A stretch of 12,940 nt of DNA from Sulfurimonas autotrophica (GCA_015662405.1 DQUE01000003.1:1-12940); one strand, 5' to 3'. Positions 1 through 7,796 are shown, counted from the first letter of the stretch. Notes: a model not told the origin generated them from the letters alone. Translations and numbers: made by a program.

Positions 1-20
1 AAATAGAATGAGGATAAAAA

Positions 21-311
21 ATGCAAATAGATGATGCACTGTTGAAAAAATTAGAAAAATTATCTTTTTTACAAGTAAGTGAAGAAAAACGTGAAGAGAT
101 CATATCACAACTCTCAGAAATTGTAAACTTTGTAGATAATCTCAGTGAACTCAACACTGATGGCGTTGCAAGTACTTTTGCAATGAATGACAAAGCAACG
201 CCGATGCGCGAAGATATTCCACAATGTGATCCGACTATTAGTGAAGAAATTTTAAAACATGCTCCACAAAGTGCAGATAACTTTTTTATTGTTCCAAAAA
301 TTATAGAGTAG
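21..311 (+). CDS. gatC: Aspartyl/glutamyl-tRNA amidotransferase subunit C
   Basis: Small subunit of the GatCAB complex, which converts mischarged Glu-tRNA(Gln) and/or Asp-tRNA(Asn) to the correct aminoacyl-tRNA in the cytoplasm. The 96-residue length is normal for the family. An N-terminal helical part (residues 1-45) is followed by the conserved region around 'MRED' (62-65) and the family's C-terminal signature, 'ILKHAPQ' to 'FFIVPKIIE' (77-96). GatC acts as a belt that stabilises GatA and carries no catalytic residues. The ATG at 21 follows an AGGAT ribosome site at 11-15. A yffB-like gene begins 4 nt after the stop, so the two are probably cotranscribed. gatA and gatB are not in the window, although genes upstream of position 1 are unseen. 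Identification is firm. Confidence 0.93.
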   Translation: MQIDDALLKKLEKLSFLQVSEEKREEIISQLSEIVNFVDNLSELNTDGVASTFAMNDKATPMREDIPQCDPTISEEILKHAPQSADNFFIVPKIIE

Positions 312-315
312 CTTT

Positions 316-657
316 ATGATAAAAATTTATGGCATAAAAAACTGTGACAGTGTGAAAAAAGCACTTTCATTTTTTAAAAAACACACTATTGCATATGAAC
401 TCTTTGACTTTAAAACAGAAAAGCTTCCTTGTGAAAAAATAGAGTACTGGGCTAGTAAAGTTGGTATAAAAACTCTTTTTAACAACAGAAGTACCACCTA
501 TAGAAACCTCAAACTCAAAGAGTTAAACCTCGATGAGAAAGGACAAAAGGAGTGGCTTTGCAAGGAAAACCTTCTTATAAAGCGTCCTGTTATTGAGTAT
601 AATGACGATGTTATAGTAGGATTCAATGAAGAACAATATAAAAGGAGTCTCTTATGA
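316..657 (+). CDS. YffB/ArsC-family thioredoxin-fold protein
   Basis: 113-residue member of the ArsC/Spx/YffB family. The N-terminal 'YGIKNCDSVKKA' (5-16) places the redox-active Cys at residue 10, as in the YffB subgroup. Arg63 and the 'KRPVI' block (Arg90, residues 89-93) match the arginines that bind oxyanion or thiol substrate in ArsC. A real arsenate reductase is possible but unlikely. There is no arsB, acr3 or arsR nearby, and the 'GIKNCD' form is typical of YffB-like proteins of unknown substrate. The ribosome site is weak (GAG at 306-308), suggesting coupling to gatC, whose stop is 4 nt upstream. Its own stop overlaps the pilT start as ATGA at 654-657. The family call is firm and the function is open. 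Confidence 0.85.
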   Translation: MIKIYGIKNCDSVKKALSFFKKHTIAYELFDFKTEKLPCEKIEYWASKVGIKTLFNNRSTTYRNLKLKELNLDEKGQKEWLCKENLLIKRPVIEYNDDVIVGFNEEQYKRSLL

Positions 658-1751
658 GTGAAGAAGTAACAACACAAAGTTCATCGCAAAAGATGGACAT
701 AAAAAAACTGTTAAAAAGTGTAGTAGCATTTAAATCATCTGACCTGCACCTTGTTGTTGGAAGTGAGCCACAAATTAGAATAGACAAAGAACTCCGTGCT
801 TTAAATCTTCCAGTGCTTAGCGCTAATGATATTGAAGAGATGGCATACTCTCTTCTAGAAGACAAACAGAAAAAAGCTTTTGAAGAACAAAATGAACTTG
901 ACTTTTCATTTGAACTCAAAGATATTGGGCGTTTTCGTGCAAACTTTTACAGAACTATCCATGGAGTTGCTTGTGCTTTTCGTATGATTCCAATTGATAT
1001 ACCAACACTTGATGAGTATGGAAATCCTCCTATTTTTAAAGAACTTGTTAAAAAAGAGAAGGGGCTTATTCTCGTTACAGGACCAACTGGTTCAGGGAAG
1101 TCGACAACACTTGCATCAATGCTCCATGAAATAAATATGACACAACGTCGTCATATTATCACAATTGAAGATCCTGTGGAATTTGTTCATAAAAATATCA
1201 AGTCACTCTTTTCCCAACGTGATGTAGGAAACAACACAGAGTCATTTGCTACAGCACTCAAATATTCACTGCGGCAAGATCCAGACATTATTCTCATCGG
1301 GGAGATGCGTGATGCAGAGACTATTGGTGCTGCACTCACAGCTGCAGAAACAGGGCACCTTGTATTTGGAACGCTCCATACAAACTCTGCACCTGGAACT
1401 ATCAACCGTATCATCGATGTCTTTGATGGAGAAGAACAAGCACAGATAAGAGCACAACTATCCGCTTCACTTGTCGCTGTAATTTCACAAACACTGATTC
1501 CTAAAATTGGCGGTGGAAAAGTTGCAACGCGAGAGATTCTTATCGCAAATCAAGCAATTCAAAATCAAATTCGAGAAGATAAAGTACACCAGATCTATTC
1601 ACAAATGCAACTCAATCAACAAGAGACACAAATGACAACACAAACACAACAACTCATAGAACTGCTTCAAAAAAATGTTATTTCAAAAGAGGATGCCATT
1701 AAAAATTCTAATAGACCAGAGGAGTTGGTGAAAATCATAAGTGCTATATAA
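654..1751 (+). CDS. pilT: Type IV pilus twitching motility ATPase PilT
   Basis: Cytoplasmic hexameric ATPase of the secretion/type IV pilus superfamily, which powers pilus retraction. The 365 residues show an N-terminal PAS-like domain (about 15-115, with 'SSDLHL' at 28-33) and then the RecA-like core. In the core are Walker A 'GPTGSGKST' (143-151), the Asp box 'TIEDPVE' (170-176), Walker B 'IILIGEMRD' with Glu217 (212-220) and the His box 'GHLVFGTLHTNS' (234-245). The C-terminal 'AIQNQIRE' (301-308) corresponds to the AIRNLIRE motif of retraction ATPases, which separates PilT from PilB. Residues 320-335 form a Gln/Thr-rich stretch. The ATG at 654 has AGGAG at 643-647 and overlaps the previous stop by 4 nt. 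No other pilus gene is visible. PilU is the main alternative, but length and motifs favour PilT. Confidence 0.93.
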   Translation: MSEEVTTQSSSQKMDIKKLLKSVVAFKSSDLHLVVGSEPQIRIDKELRALNLPVLSANDIEEMAYSLLEDKQKKAFEEQNELDFSFELKDIGRFRANFYRTIHGVACAFRMIPIDIPTLDEYGNPPIFKELVKKEKGLILVTGPTGSGKSTTLASMLHEINMTQRRHIITIEDPVEFVHKNIKSLFSQRDVGNNTESFATALKYSLRQDPDIILIGEMRDAETIGAALTAAETGHLVFGTLHTNSAPGTINRIIDVFDGEEQAQIRAQLSASLVAVISQTLIPKIGGGKVATREILIANQAIQNQIREDKVHQIYSQMQLNQQETQMTTQTQQLIELLQKNVISKEDAIKNSNRPEELVKIISAI

Positions 1752-1760
1752 GGCACTTAT
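1737..1760. terminator. Hairpin between convergent pilT and midA-like genes
   Basis: A perfect 8-bp inverted repeat, ATAAGTGC (1737-1744) and GCACTTAT (1753-1760), has an 8-nt loop that contains the pilT stop codon. On the + strand a run of seven T lies further on at 1773-1779. On the - strand the hairpin is followed by GATTTTC. Neither side is a textbook U-tract, but the position between two converging operons 18 nt apart suits a weak bidirectional terminator. Confidence 0.45.
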
Positions 1761-1769
1761 CTTTCGCTC

Positions 1770-2759
1770 CTATTTTTTTCTAAATCGTATCATTTTAAAA
1801 CGCTCACCCAAAAAGTTTGGCATGATAAGCATCTTTACCTTTTCAAGCTCCTGTTTATATATCTTCTCATCTACATGCTCTTTTAACATCTCTAAAAGCT
1901 CTAAAATACCCATATTTACAAGAGCCACCATTTGTGCTTTAAACTCCACAAACTCTACACCTGCCTCTTCATAGGCATCCTTTACATGTAAAAAGGTGAC
2001 ATCATACGTTATATCACTTTTTCCAAAGAGCTTGGCTCTGTTTAGCCCCTCTTCAAAAAAAGGATGGACTTCATGCTTGGTATAGATTCTCAGTGAAAAA
2101 TCAGGGCGTGCCTGCATTTCACCATAATCAAAACTCATGAATTCGAATTTTTTTGCAGCCCCTGCCATTGCTTTAGCAAATGCTTCATATCCAACAGCTA
2201 TCTCTCCTCTGTCTTTATGATATCTCTTTGCCTTTTTGCTCACCCACTCATCATTGCTATCAAAAAAGACCTCATGGTTTTCAACTCTCGCACTTTTACC
2301 TTTAAAATACAACTCACAAGGAAAAGCATCAAATATTTCATTTGCTATAAAAAAAGCGTTGTTACATGTAAGCTCAATTAAGGATTTATAGTGTGTCAAC
2401 GCTACCGCGTCGCCAAAACTTTCAATAAAATACTCCTTTTGATACTTTTGTAAATCATCAAATTTTTCTATAATCACAAACTGAAAACTTGCAAGTAGCT
2501 CCGGTCGCAGAGTATAGAGAAACTCACATATATCTGCCAAAAAGTACCCATGATGTGCACCAATTTCACAAATTACTGCATCTTTTTGCAAAAAACCTTC
2601 ATCAACAAGCGCAATAATATGTTTAGCAACTGTACCACCAAAAAATTTACTTGTACTGACTGCTGTATAAAAGTCACCGCTTTTTCCTATGCTTTTATAC
2701 TTTGTATAGTACCCGTTTTCTCCATAAAGCCACTCACTCATATATTTACTAAATTGCAT
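1770..2759 (-). CDS. MidA/NDUFAF7-family SAM-dependent methyltransferase (DUF185)
   Basis: 329-residue class I methyltransferase of the DUF185 family (Methyltransf_28). The family's 'GDF' region is at 28-33 (GDFYTA), SAM-binding motif I 'CEIGAHHGYF' at 64-73, the signature 'ANEIFDAFP' at 139-147 and 'FDYGE' at 210-214. 'SDITYDVTF' (248-256) and a C-terminal 'LGERFKMIRF' (317-326) match the family's ending. The mitochondrial relative NDUFAF7/MidA dimethylates an arginine of the 49-kDa (NuoD-like) subunit of complex I. A comparable bacterial target is plausible but cannot be shown here. It is the last gene of the operon. Its ATG directly abuts the TolC stop (TAGATG), and the GGAG ribosome site lies inside the TolC coding end. 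Family assignment is strong and the substrate is unknown. Confidence 0.88.
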   Translation of the reverse strand: MQFSKYMSEWLYGENGYYTKYKSIGKSGDFYTAVSTSKFFGGTVAKHIIALVDEGFLQKDAVICEIGAHHGYFLADICEFLYTLRPELLASFQFVIIEKFDDLQKYQKEYFIESFGDAVALTHYKSLIELTCNNAFFIANEIFDAFPCELYFKGKSARVENHEVFFDSNDEWVSKKAKRYHKDRGEIAVGYEAFAKAMAGAAKKFEFMSFDYGEMQARPDFSLRIYTKHEVHPFFEEGLNRAKLFGKSDITYDVTFLHVKDAYEEAGVEFVEFKAQMVALVNMGILELLEMLKEHVDEKIYKQELEKVKMLIMPNFLGERFKMIRFRKK

Positions 2760-3998
2760 CTACTCTCCAGCATTCACATACATTTCATAGAGATTTAAAA
2801 GTTCTAACTGCTTATCTATTTCATATATTTTTGTATCGATATTTTGTATCTGTAAAGAGTTCGCAAGTCTTTGCATATCATATTCTGTTTTATATCCAGC
2901 CTCAAAGAGCTTCTTTGTATCATCAAAAAGCTTCCTATATAATGTCATATTTTCATTACTTAATGCTATTTTTTTATCAAAATTTTTGATATTATGTATT
3001 ACCTGTTCATACAAAGAATTCATCTCTCTTTGTTTGTCTTTTTGCATAACCTTCGCCTTTAAATAGTCCACTTTTGCAGATTCTATATCCCTGAATGTAT
3101 TGATATCAAGAGGAATAGAAACACTAACTCCATACTCATAATAATCAAGTTCATTTGAGTTACTGATAATATTAGCACCCACTTGAAAAGCTTGATTTGT
3201 TGTTAGTTTCCAAGTATATCCTGCTGTTATACTTACTTTTGGAAGATACTTGGCTATCGTAACATTTTTATAGTATCTGTTTTTTTGCATCTGCGCTTTT
3301 TGCATCTGTAAAACAACATTATGCTTTATAAACTCTTCATTTTTTAAAAGTGTTAAGTGAGGAGTAGTGACCTTTTCATAATCCAAATCACTCAATACAC
3401 GAAAGGAGCTAATGAGTTTCTCTTTTGCTGTTTGAATATTATACAAAGCTAATACCGCACTATTTTTTTGTATAATGGCATCATCTAAAAAGCCAGAATC
3501 CAACTCTCCGCTAAAATACTCCTCTTTTTTTTGTTGCAAATTTATTTGCGCATTTTTAATTTGTAATTTTTGCTTTTGCTCTTTCAGTTCTGTCTGTTTT
3601 ATCTGCATCAATAGAGCAATTGTATCTTTAATCATTTTTCGTTTTGCTACATCTATAGAGTAGTCTGTATATATTCTACTTGCATTTGCAAATTTAATTC
3701 CGTAATAGATACCTCCGCTTTGAAAAATGGGCTGATTTATACGAATTGATGCACTTTGACTTATCTGTTTAACATCAAAAGGATTACTCCTTACATAGCT
3801 GTAATTTAGCTGTAGTGGTGCTATCCAAGAATCACGTAGTTTGGAACTTTGGGCATCATTTTTTTCATAATCATAGGTAAATTGTAACTGCTTATAAGAG
3901 GATATAAACTTCTCTAAAGAGCTGTTGTTTTCATTTGCAAAAAGCGTCAGATTACAGCTGAGACAAAGCAGAGTTAAGAGCCCTAAAGCCTTCATCAA
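2760..3998 (-). CDS. TolC-family outer membrane efflux protein
   Basis: 412-residue protein with the two-fold helical hairpin layout of TolC-type channels. A signal peptide (1 to about 21, cleavage likely after 'LTLFA') is followed by a beta segment near 58-70 and 'INQPIFQSGG' (87-96), the conserved 'L-x-Q-P-L-F-x-G-G' motif. Long Gln/Lys-rich helices span 105-200. The second repeat has 'YLPKVSITAGYTW' (251-263), 'VSVSIPLD' (291-298) and a coiled coil at 310-405. 'SIPLDINTFRD' replaces the usual 'L-x-I-P-L-F-x-G' of repeat two. Cys15 sits in a poor lipobox ('CLSC'), so a lipoprotein is not ruled out. Translation begins inside argD (47-nt overlap) with AGAGGA just upstream of tandem ATGs. The partner adaptor is two genes upstream in the operon, and no pump gene is present. 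Cargo is unknown. Confidence 0.88.
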   Translation of the reverse strand: MMKALGLLTLLCLSCNLTLFANENNSSLEKFISSYKQLQFTYDYEKNDAQSSKLRDSWIAPLQLNYSYVRSNPFDVKQISQSASIRINQPIFQSGGIYYGIKFANASRIYTDYSIDVAKRKMIKDTIALLMQIKQTELKEQKQKLQIKNAQINLQQKKEEYFSGELDSGFLDDAIIQKNSAVLALYNIQTAKEKLISSFRVLSDLDYEKVTTPHLTLLKNEEFIKHNVVLQMQKAQMQKNRYYKNVTIAKYLPKVSITAGYTWKLTTNQAFQVGANIISNSNELDYYEYGVSVSIPLDINTFRDIESAKVDYLKAKVMQKDKQREMNSLYEQVIHNIKNFDKKIALSNENMTLYRKLFDDTKKLFEAGYKTEYDMQRLANSLQIQNIDTKIYEIDKQLELLNLYEMYVNAGE

Positions 3999-5133
3999 TT
4001 TCCTCTTTTGTTATTGTAAGTGGTGGTAAAAATCTCAGTGTATTTCTTCCAGCTTTGAGCACCATAACACCATTTTCTTTCGCTAAATTTATAATATTAC
4101 TCAGCGTATCGCCATCTTTTACTCGAAGTCCACACATCATACCTATACCAACTTTTTGTGTAAATATATCCTGATGAGCATTGTAAAACTTTTCTAATGC
4201 CTGGTTAAACAGCAAAGAGGTTATTTCCAAATCACCACTCTGTTTTTTTTCTTGCAGTATATCAAGAACTTCACATACAGCACGGCTACTCAAATAATTT
4301 CCACCAAAAGTTGAACCGTGATCGCCTGCACTGAGTACACTTTTGAGTGTTGTCATAACAATTCCTACAGGAACACCACCGCCAACACCTTTGGCAAGTG
4401 TAATAATCTCAGGTTCGATTTCATACGCTTGACTTGCAGTAAACTCACCAATTCTATATGCTCCTGTTTGTACTTCATCTACGATCAAAGGAATCTCACG
4501 CTCTTTTAAAAGCCTTGCCAAAGCTTGCACCTTTTGCTTATCTTGTGGCTCTACTCCACCCTCCCCTTGTATGAGTTCTATCATAACACCGGCAGTATGA
4601 TCATCTAATAGTGATTCTATCTCATCTAATCCATCAGCATAGACAAAACCATCTGGAAAAGGTCCAAAATAGTTATGCATAGCCTCTTGCCCTGTTGCCT
4701 TTACTGTTGTAATTGTACGTCCATGAAACGAGTGATTGAGTGTAATAATTTTATAACGCTTTATCTCTCCATCTCGCTCTCCATGTTTTCTCGCAATCTT
4801 TATAGCGCCTTCATTAGCTTCAGCACCACTATTAGCAAAAAAGCACTGCATGTCATACCCACTTGCTTCTACTACTTTTTGTGCAGCAAGCGCTTGCGGT
4901 GCAATATAATAAAGATTAGAAGTGTGTATCAAACTTGCCGCCTGTTCACAAAGTGCTTTGGCTACTCTCGCATTAGCATGTCCGACGGAAACGACACCAA
5001 TACCTGAGGTAAAGTCTATATACTTTCTACCATCACTATCAAATAATGTAGCATTTTTTCCACTGACAAAGACAACATCTGCTCTTGCATAGGTTGGTAA
5101 TACATATTTTTTATCTATCTCTTTTATATTCAT
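3952..5133 (-). CDS. argD: Acetylornithine aminotransferase
   Basis: PLP-dependent class III aminotransferase of arginine synthesis. It interconverts N-acetylglutamate-5-semialdehyde and N-acetylornithine in the cytoplasm, and many ArgD enzymes also make succinyl-diaminopimelate for lysine and wall synthesis. Seen in 393 residues: 'SGAEANE' (102-108, phosphate loop), 'HSFHGRT' (134-140), 'VDEVQTG' with Asp219, the PLP Schiff-base lysine Lys248 in 'LAKGVGGG', Thr275 in 'GSTFGGN', and the carboxylate-binding Arg367 in 'LRFLPPL'. I prefer the ATG at 5133, with AAAGAGAG (5143-5150) about 9 nt upstream. The in-frame GTG at 5142 would add three residues but abuts that same ribosome site. It sits 14 nt after the oxidoreductase stop. 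No other arg genes are near, so the gene is detached from its pathway. GabT-like enzymes are the alternative. Confidence 0.92.
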   Translation of the reverse strand: MNIKEIDKKYVLPTYARADVVFVSGKNATLFDSDGRKYIDFTSGIGVVSVGHANARVAKALCEQAASLIHTSNLYYIAPQALAAQKVVEASGYDMQCFFANSGAEANEGAIKIARKHGERDGEIKRYKIITLNHSFHGRTITTVKATGQEAMHNYFGPFPDGFVYADGLDEIESLLDDHTAGVMIELIQGEGGVEPQDKQKVQALARLLKEREIPLIVDEVQTGAYRIGEFTASQAYEIEPEIITLAKGVGGGVPVGIVMTTLKSVLSAGDHGSTFGGNYLSSRAVCEVLDILQEKKQSGDLEITSLLFNQALEKFYNAHQDIFTQKVGIGMMCGLRVKDGDTLSNIINLAKENGVMVLKAGRNTLRFLPPLTITKEEIDEGFRALNSALSQL

Positions 5134-5147
5134 TATTGACACTCTCT

Positions 5148-6890
5148 TTATTTTTTAATAATTATAACTTTTTTTTCTTGAAAAACAGCACTTTTTCCCT
5201 CATATGAATGCACAGATGGCGTTAAATTATTAACACCGACTGTCCCACTGTATATCAAAACTGTATCGGGTCGCACCCTCTCATCATTTTTTACACTCAA
5301 AACAACACTCCCATTTTTTGAGACAATCTCAACCTCCTCTCCATCTCTATATCCACAAAGCGGGTGCATATAGACATGTTTTTGTCGCTTAAATTGTGAA
5401 TTGAGACTTGTATGACTCTTTGGGGTTATAAGATAGAAACTCTTTTCATTCTCATCGTCTCGCCTCTTAAGCTTCTTTAAAAAGCAAAACTTACCATCAC
5501 TTGTATCAAAACCACTCCTATATGCAACACGCTCTCTATTTGCAACCTCAAAGCAACCATCACTTCTCTTTACACCAAAACTTTGAAAATGTTTTAGATA
5601 CGCCTCTTCTGATTGTAACGCTATGGCAAACTCTTTACACAGATATGATGTAAGCTCATACTCACTAATGCCAATATCACTATCAATGAGCTTTTGCATA
5701 ACCATAAGTCCATGATGTGCATAGGATGTTCGTATGTCATCTTTTTCCAAAAATGTCTTTGCAGGAATAACTAAATCTGCTATTTGACTTGTTTCATTCT
5801 CATATAATCCAAAATAGATAATATTTTGCGTCTTCTGCAGTGCATTTTTTGCGCGAAGAGAATCCGGCATCTGTGCCAATGGATTTGCTCCTTGAATAAA
5901 GACAGTCTCAAAGGCATCAAATTTTGTATCTACTTTAGAAACACGTTTGGCTTTTGTATAAAATGGTGATACTATCCCCTCTTTTGAGTCTCCCAAATAT
6001 GCGACACCACAACCCTCTTTACCAAAAAGCCCTAAAGAGATGGCAAATGCATCTATACTACGCATGACATCTGCCCCATCTCTATACTTTTGTATGCCGA
6101 CACCACAAACTATAGCTACTCTTTTATTAACACAATACGCTACAATATCTTCAATCTCCCTAGAGGTAACACCAATCTTCTCTAAAGCTATATCGGCACT
6201 ACTCTTTTTTATAAACTTACAATATGCATCAAATCCACTAGCATACTTTTGAATAAACTCCTCATCAACACCACCAATCAAAGAGAGATGTCGAGTCAAA
6301 AGTAGAGCAAAATAGAGATCCATATGTGGTCTAATCTGTACATGTAAGTCAGCAACTTGTGCTATTTTCGTTTTCACTGGGTCAATAACTATAATTTTTT
6401 TACCTTTAATAAGTGGTAAAATATGAGAAGATGTCGTATGTGGGTTTCTCCCCCAAAAAATGACAACATCAGACTTCTTAATTTCAGATAAAGGCATATT
6501 TTTATTACTACCCCTTCCTGCCATAATGCCTGCCTCACCAGCACCATCGCACAGTGTACCATCTGTAAGTGTAGCACCAAATGTAGCAAAAAAGTGATCA
6601 GTCACTGCTTGCATCAGAGCAAAGTTTCCACTTCCTCTATAGTGCAAAATAGCATCTTTTGGCGTGACATGCAAAAGCTCTCTAAGTCTCCAAAGAGCCT
6701 CTTGCATCGTTATCTCTTGCCCTTTATATCTTGGTTTATCTACTCTTGCAAACTTTTCATAATGATTTAAATGAGAACACAAAAATCCATTTGTATGTCC
6801 CCCATAAAAAGGTTGTAGCTTCTTGTCACTATAGACAATACCACAGGCATCATAACAATCAAGAGGACAAGCAGTTATGCTACTCTTCAC
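5148..6890 (-). CDS. Cytoplasmic molybdopterin/[4Fe-4S] oxidoreductase of unknown substrate
   Basis: 580-residue member of the prokaryotic molybdopterin oxidoreductase (DMSO reductase) superfamily. At the N terminus four cysteines, C8, C12, C16 ('CPLDCYDAC') and C38 ('GFLC'), form a CX3CX3CX21C [4Fe-4S] site. 'TLCDGAGEAGI' (112-122) aligns with the formate dehydrogenase/nitrate reductase segment that holds the Mo ligand, making Cys114 the likely ligand. Further superfamily segments are 'FWGRNP' (145-150), 'IVIDPV' (167-172), 'FIQGANPLAQMPD' (331-343), 'DLVIPAKTFLEKDD' (372-385), and a C-terminal dinucleotide-binding barrel (485-580, 'DGEEVEI', 'GVNNLTP'). There is no Tat signal or membrane segment. 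No small Fe-S or membrane partner is adjacent, and it is shorter than most relatives. The GTG start overlaps the adaptor gene by 11 nt, with AGGG at 6900-6903. Superfamily is certain; electron partner and substrate are unknown. Confidence 0.85.
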   Translation of the reverse strand: MKSSITACPLDCYDACGIVYSDKKLQPFYGGHTNGFLCSHLNHYEKFARVDKPRYKGQEITMQEALWRLRELLHVTPKDAILHYRGSGNFALMQAVTDHFFATFGATLTDGTLCDGAGEAGIMAGRGSNKNMPLSEIKKSDVVIFWGRNPHTTSSHILPLIKGKKIIVIDPVKTKIAQVADLHVQIRPHMDLYFALLLTRHLSLIGGVDEEFIQKYASGFDAYCKFIKKSSADIALEKIGVTSREIEDIVAYCVNKRVAIVCGVGIQKYRDGADVMRSIDAFAISLGLFGKEGCGVAYLGDSKEGIVSPFYTKAKRVSKVDTKFDAFETVFIQGANPLAQMPDSLRAKNALQKTQNIIYFGLYENETSQIADLVIPAKTFLEKDDIRTSYAHHGLMVMQKLIDSDIGISEYELTSYLCKEFAIALQSEEAYLKHFQSFGVKRSDGCFEVANRERVAYRSGFDTSDGKFCFLKKLKRRDDENEKSFYLITPKSHTSLNSQFKRQKHVYMHPLCGYRDGEEVEIVSKNGSVVLSVKNDERVRPDTVLIYSGTVGVNNLTPSVHSYEGKSAVFQEKKVIIIKK

Positions 6891-7692
6891 CTACATTATC
6901 CCTAAGCTCAATTTTTACTAGTTTTGAGAAGATTTTTTTCCTATCAATAATAATTTGAGCTCTATATTTTGATATATTTTTCTCATCTGCAATATAAGAG
7001 AGTCGTGAGATACTATACGGTGTCTTTTTATCATCAATATATATAACCTTTTCATCGAGAGCCTCTAAATCATCTGCATCCAAATAGATAGTAAGCAGAG
7101 CCTTAGAGGTATCTGCAACTTTAGCTAATGGGGTAGATAAACCTACTGTTTGACCCGCTTTTACAAATATTTCATAAAGTACAAAGTTTTTTGCACTAAT
7201 ATTTTTATCTTCTATCGTTTTGATGAGTTGTTGTTTTCTTAATTCTAAATCAGCAATAGTACTCTTTAGACTATTTATCTCTTTTTGTGTCGCAAGATAT
7301 GAGTTTTCACTACTAAGCAGATCATAAAATTCTCTATCTTTCTCTACACGAGACTTTGTTGTGAGATTTTCTATTTTTTTATAATTTTTTCTCTTTTTCT
7401 CTAACATAAGCGCTAAATTTTTTAAGACCTTCTCGTTTAACAATAAAATATTTTTTTGATAAAGCAGTTTTTTATCTACAGCTTGCAACTCCTTTTCATC
7501 AAGTTGAGAATCAATGGTAATAAAAACCTCAGATGAGAGTTTTTTCCCAATCATATCATCATCTGTAAAAAGAACTTTTCCAGAAACATTTGATGCAATA
7601 GTACGTATTTCATACGGTTCGACTTTTGAATAATATACATGAGAAAACACCATAGTACATGTAAAGAGTAGTAGTAAAATAATTTTAATCAC
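6880..7692 (-). CDS. HlyD-type periplasmic adaptor (membrane fusion protein)
   Basis: Short (270-residue) membrane-fusion adaptor of the kind that links an inner-membrane transporter to a TolC channel. An N-terminal signal-anchor (2-20) is followed by a first half-lipoyl segment ('IASNVSGKVLFTDDDMIG', 32-49). A coiled-coil hairpin covers about 65-165, and the second half-lipoyl segment is 'LYEIFVKAGQTVGLSTPLAKV' (172-192, first to last residue). A beta-barrel stretch (198-265) ends the protein. Adaptors of ABC or RND pumps are commonly 350 residues or more, so this is a reduced form. I choose GTG at 7692 because AGGA (7699-7702) lies 6 nt upstream. A longer TTG start at 7707 lacks a ribosome site. 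First gene of the five-gene operon; its stop lies within the start of the oxidoreductase gene. Confidence 0.78.
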   Translation of the reverse strand: MIKIILLLLFTCTMVFSHVYYSKVEPYEIRTIASNVSGKVLFTDDDMIGKKLSSEVFITIDSQLDEKELQAVDKKLLYQKNILLLNEKVLKNLALMLEKKRKNYKKIENLTTKSRVEKDREFYDLLSSENSYLATQKEINSLKSTIADLELRKQQLIKTIEDKNISAKNFVLYEIFVKAGQTVGLSTPLAKVADTSKALLTIYLDADDLEALDEKVIYIDDKKTPYSISRLSYIADEKNISKYRAQIIIDRKKIFSKLVKIELRDNVGEE

Positions 7693-7746
7693 GTTTGTTC
7701 CTAGCAATATAATAAAGGTGCCTCTAAAAATAGGTCTCCCTAAGCT

Positions 7747-7774
7747 ATTTTAACATTTCATTATTAACATTCAA
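7747..7774 (-). promoter_or_regulatory. Candidate sigma-70 promoter for the adaptor-argD-tolC operon
   Basis: On the - strand, TTGAAT (7769-7774) and TAAAAT (7747-7752) are separated by 16 bp, upstream of the adaptor start at 7692. A later TATTAT-like sequence near 7707-7715 is a competing -10 but lies too close to the ribosome site to be convincing. Confidence 0.35.
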
Positions 7775-7796
7775 GCATAATTCATTTTATTTTAGA

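Noticed and set aside
1..20. Tail of an upstream gene before gatC
   Set aside because: Stop codons occur at 4-6 and 9-11 in different frames, so the upstream frame cannot be chosen from so few bases.
316..657. Arsenate reductase (arsC) as the name of this gene
   Set aside because: The 'GIKNCD' active site resembles the YffB branch and no arsenic-resistance gene is nearby, so only the family is called.
623..919. 98-codon open frame on the - strand across the start of pilT
   Set aside because: Antisense to the pilT N terminus, with a Ser/Cys-rich product and no start signals.
2760..3998. TolC-family protein as a lipoprotein through Cys15
   Set aside because: The sequence before the Cys ('CLS') is a poor lipobox, and a standard cleavage site after residue 21 fits better; left as a possibility.
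4675..5007. 110-codon open frame on the + strand opposite argD
   Set aside because: It lies wholly antisense to a well-supported enzyme gene, has no ribosome site, and its Cys/Ser/Tyr-rich product is typical of a reversed coding strand.
7690..7707. TTG start at 7707 for the HlyD-type adaptor
   Set aside because: The AGGA at 7699-7702 lies downstream of that codon and is correctly spaced for the GTG at 7692.
7708..7746. Possible repeat GGTGCCTC / GGTCTCC in the cheV-adaptor gap
   Set aside because: Two short imperfect copies only, without symmetry or spacing that suggests a binding site.
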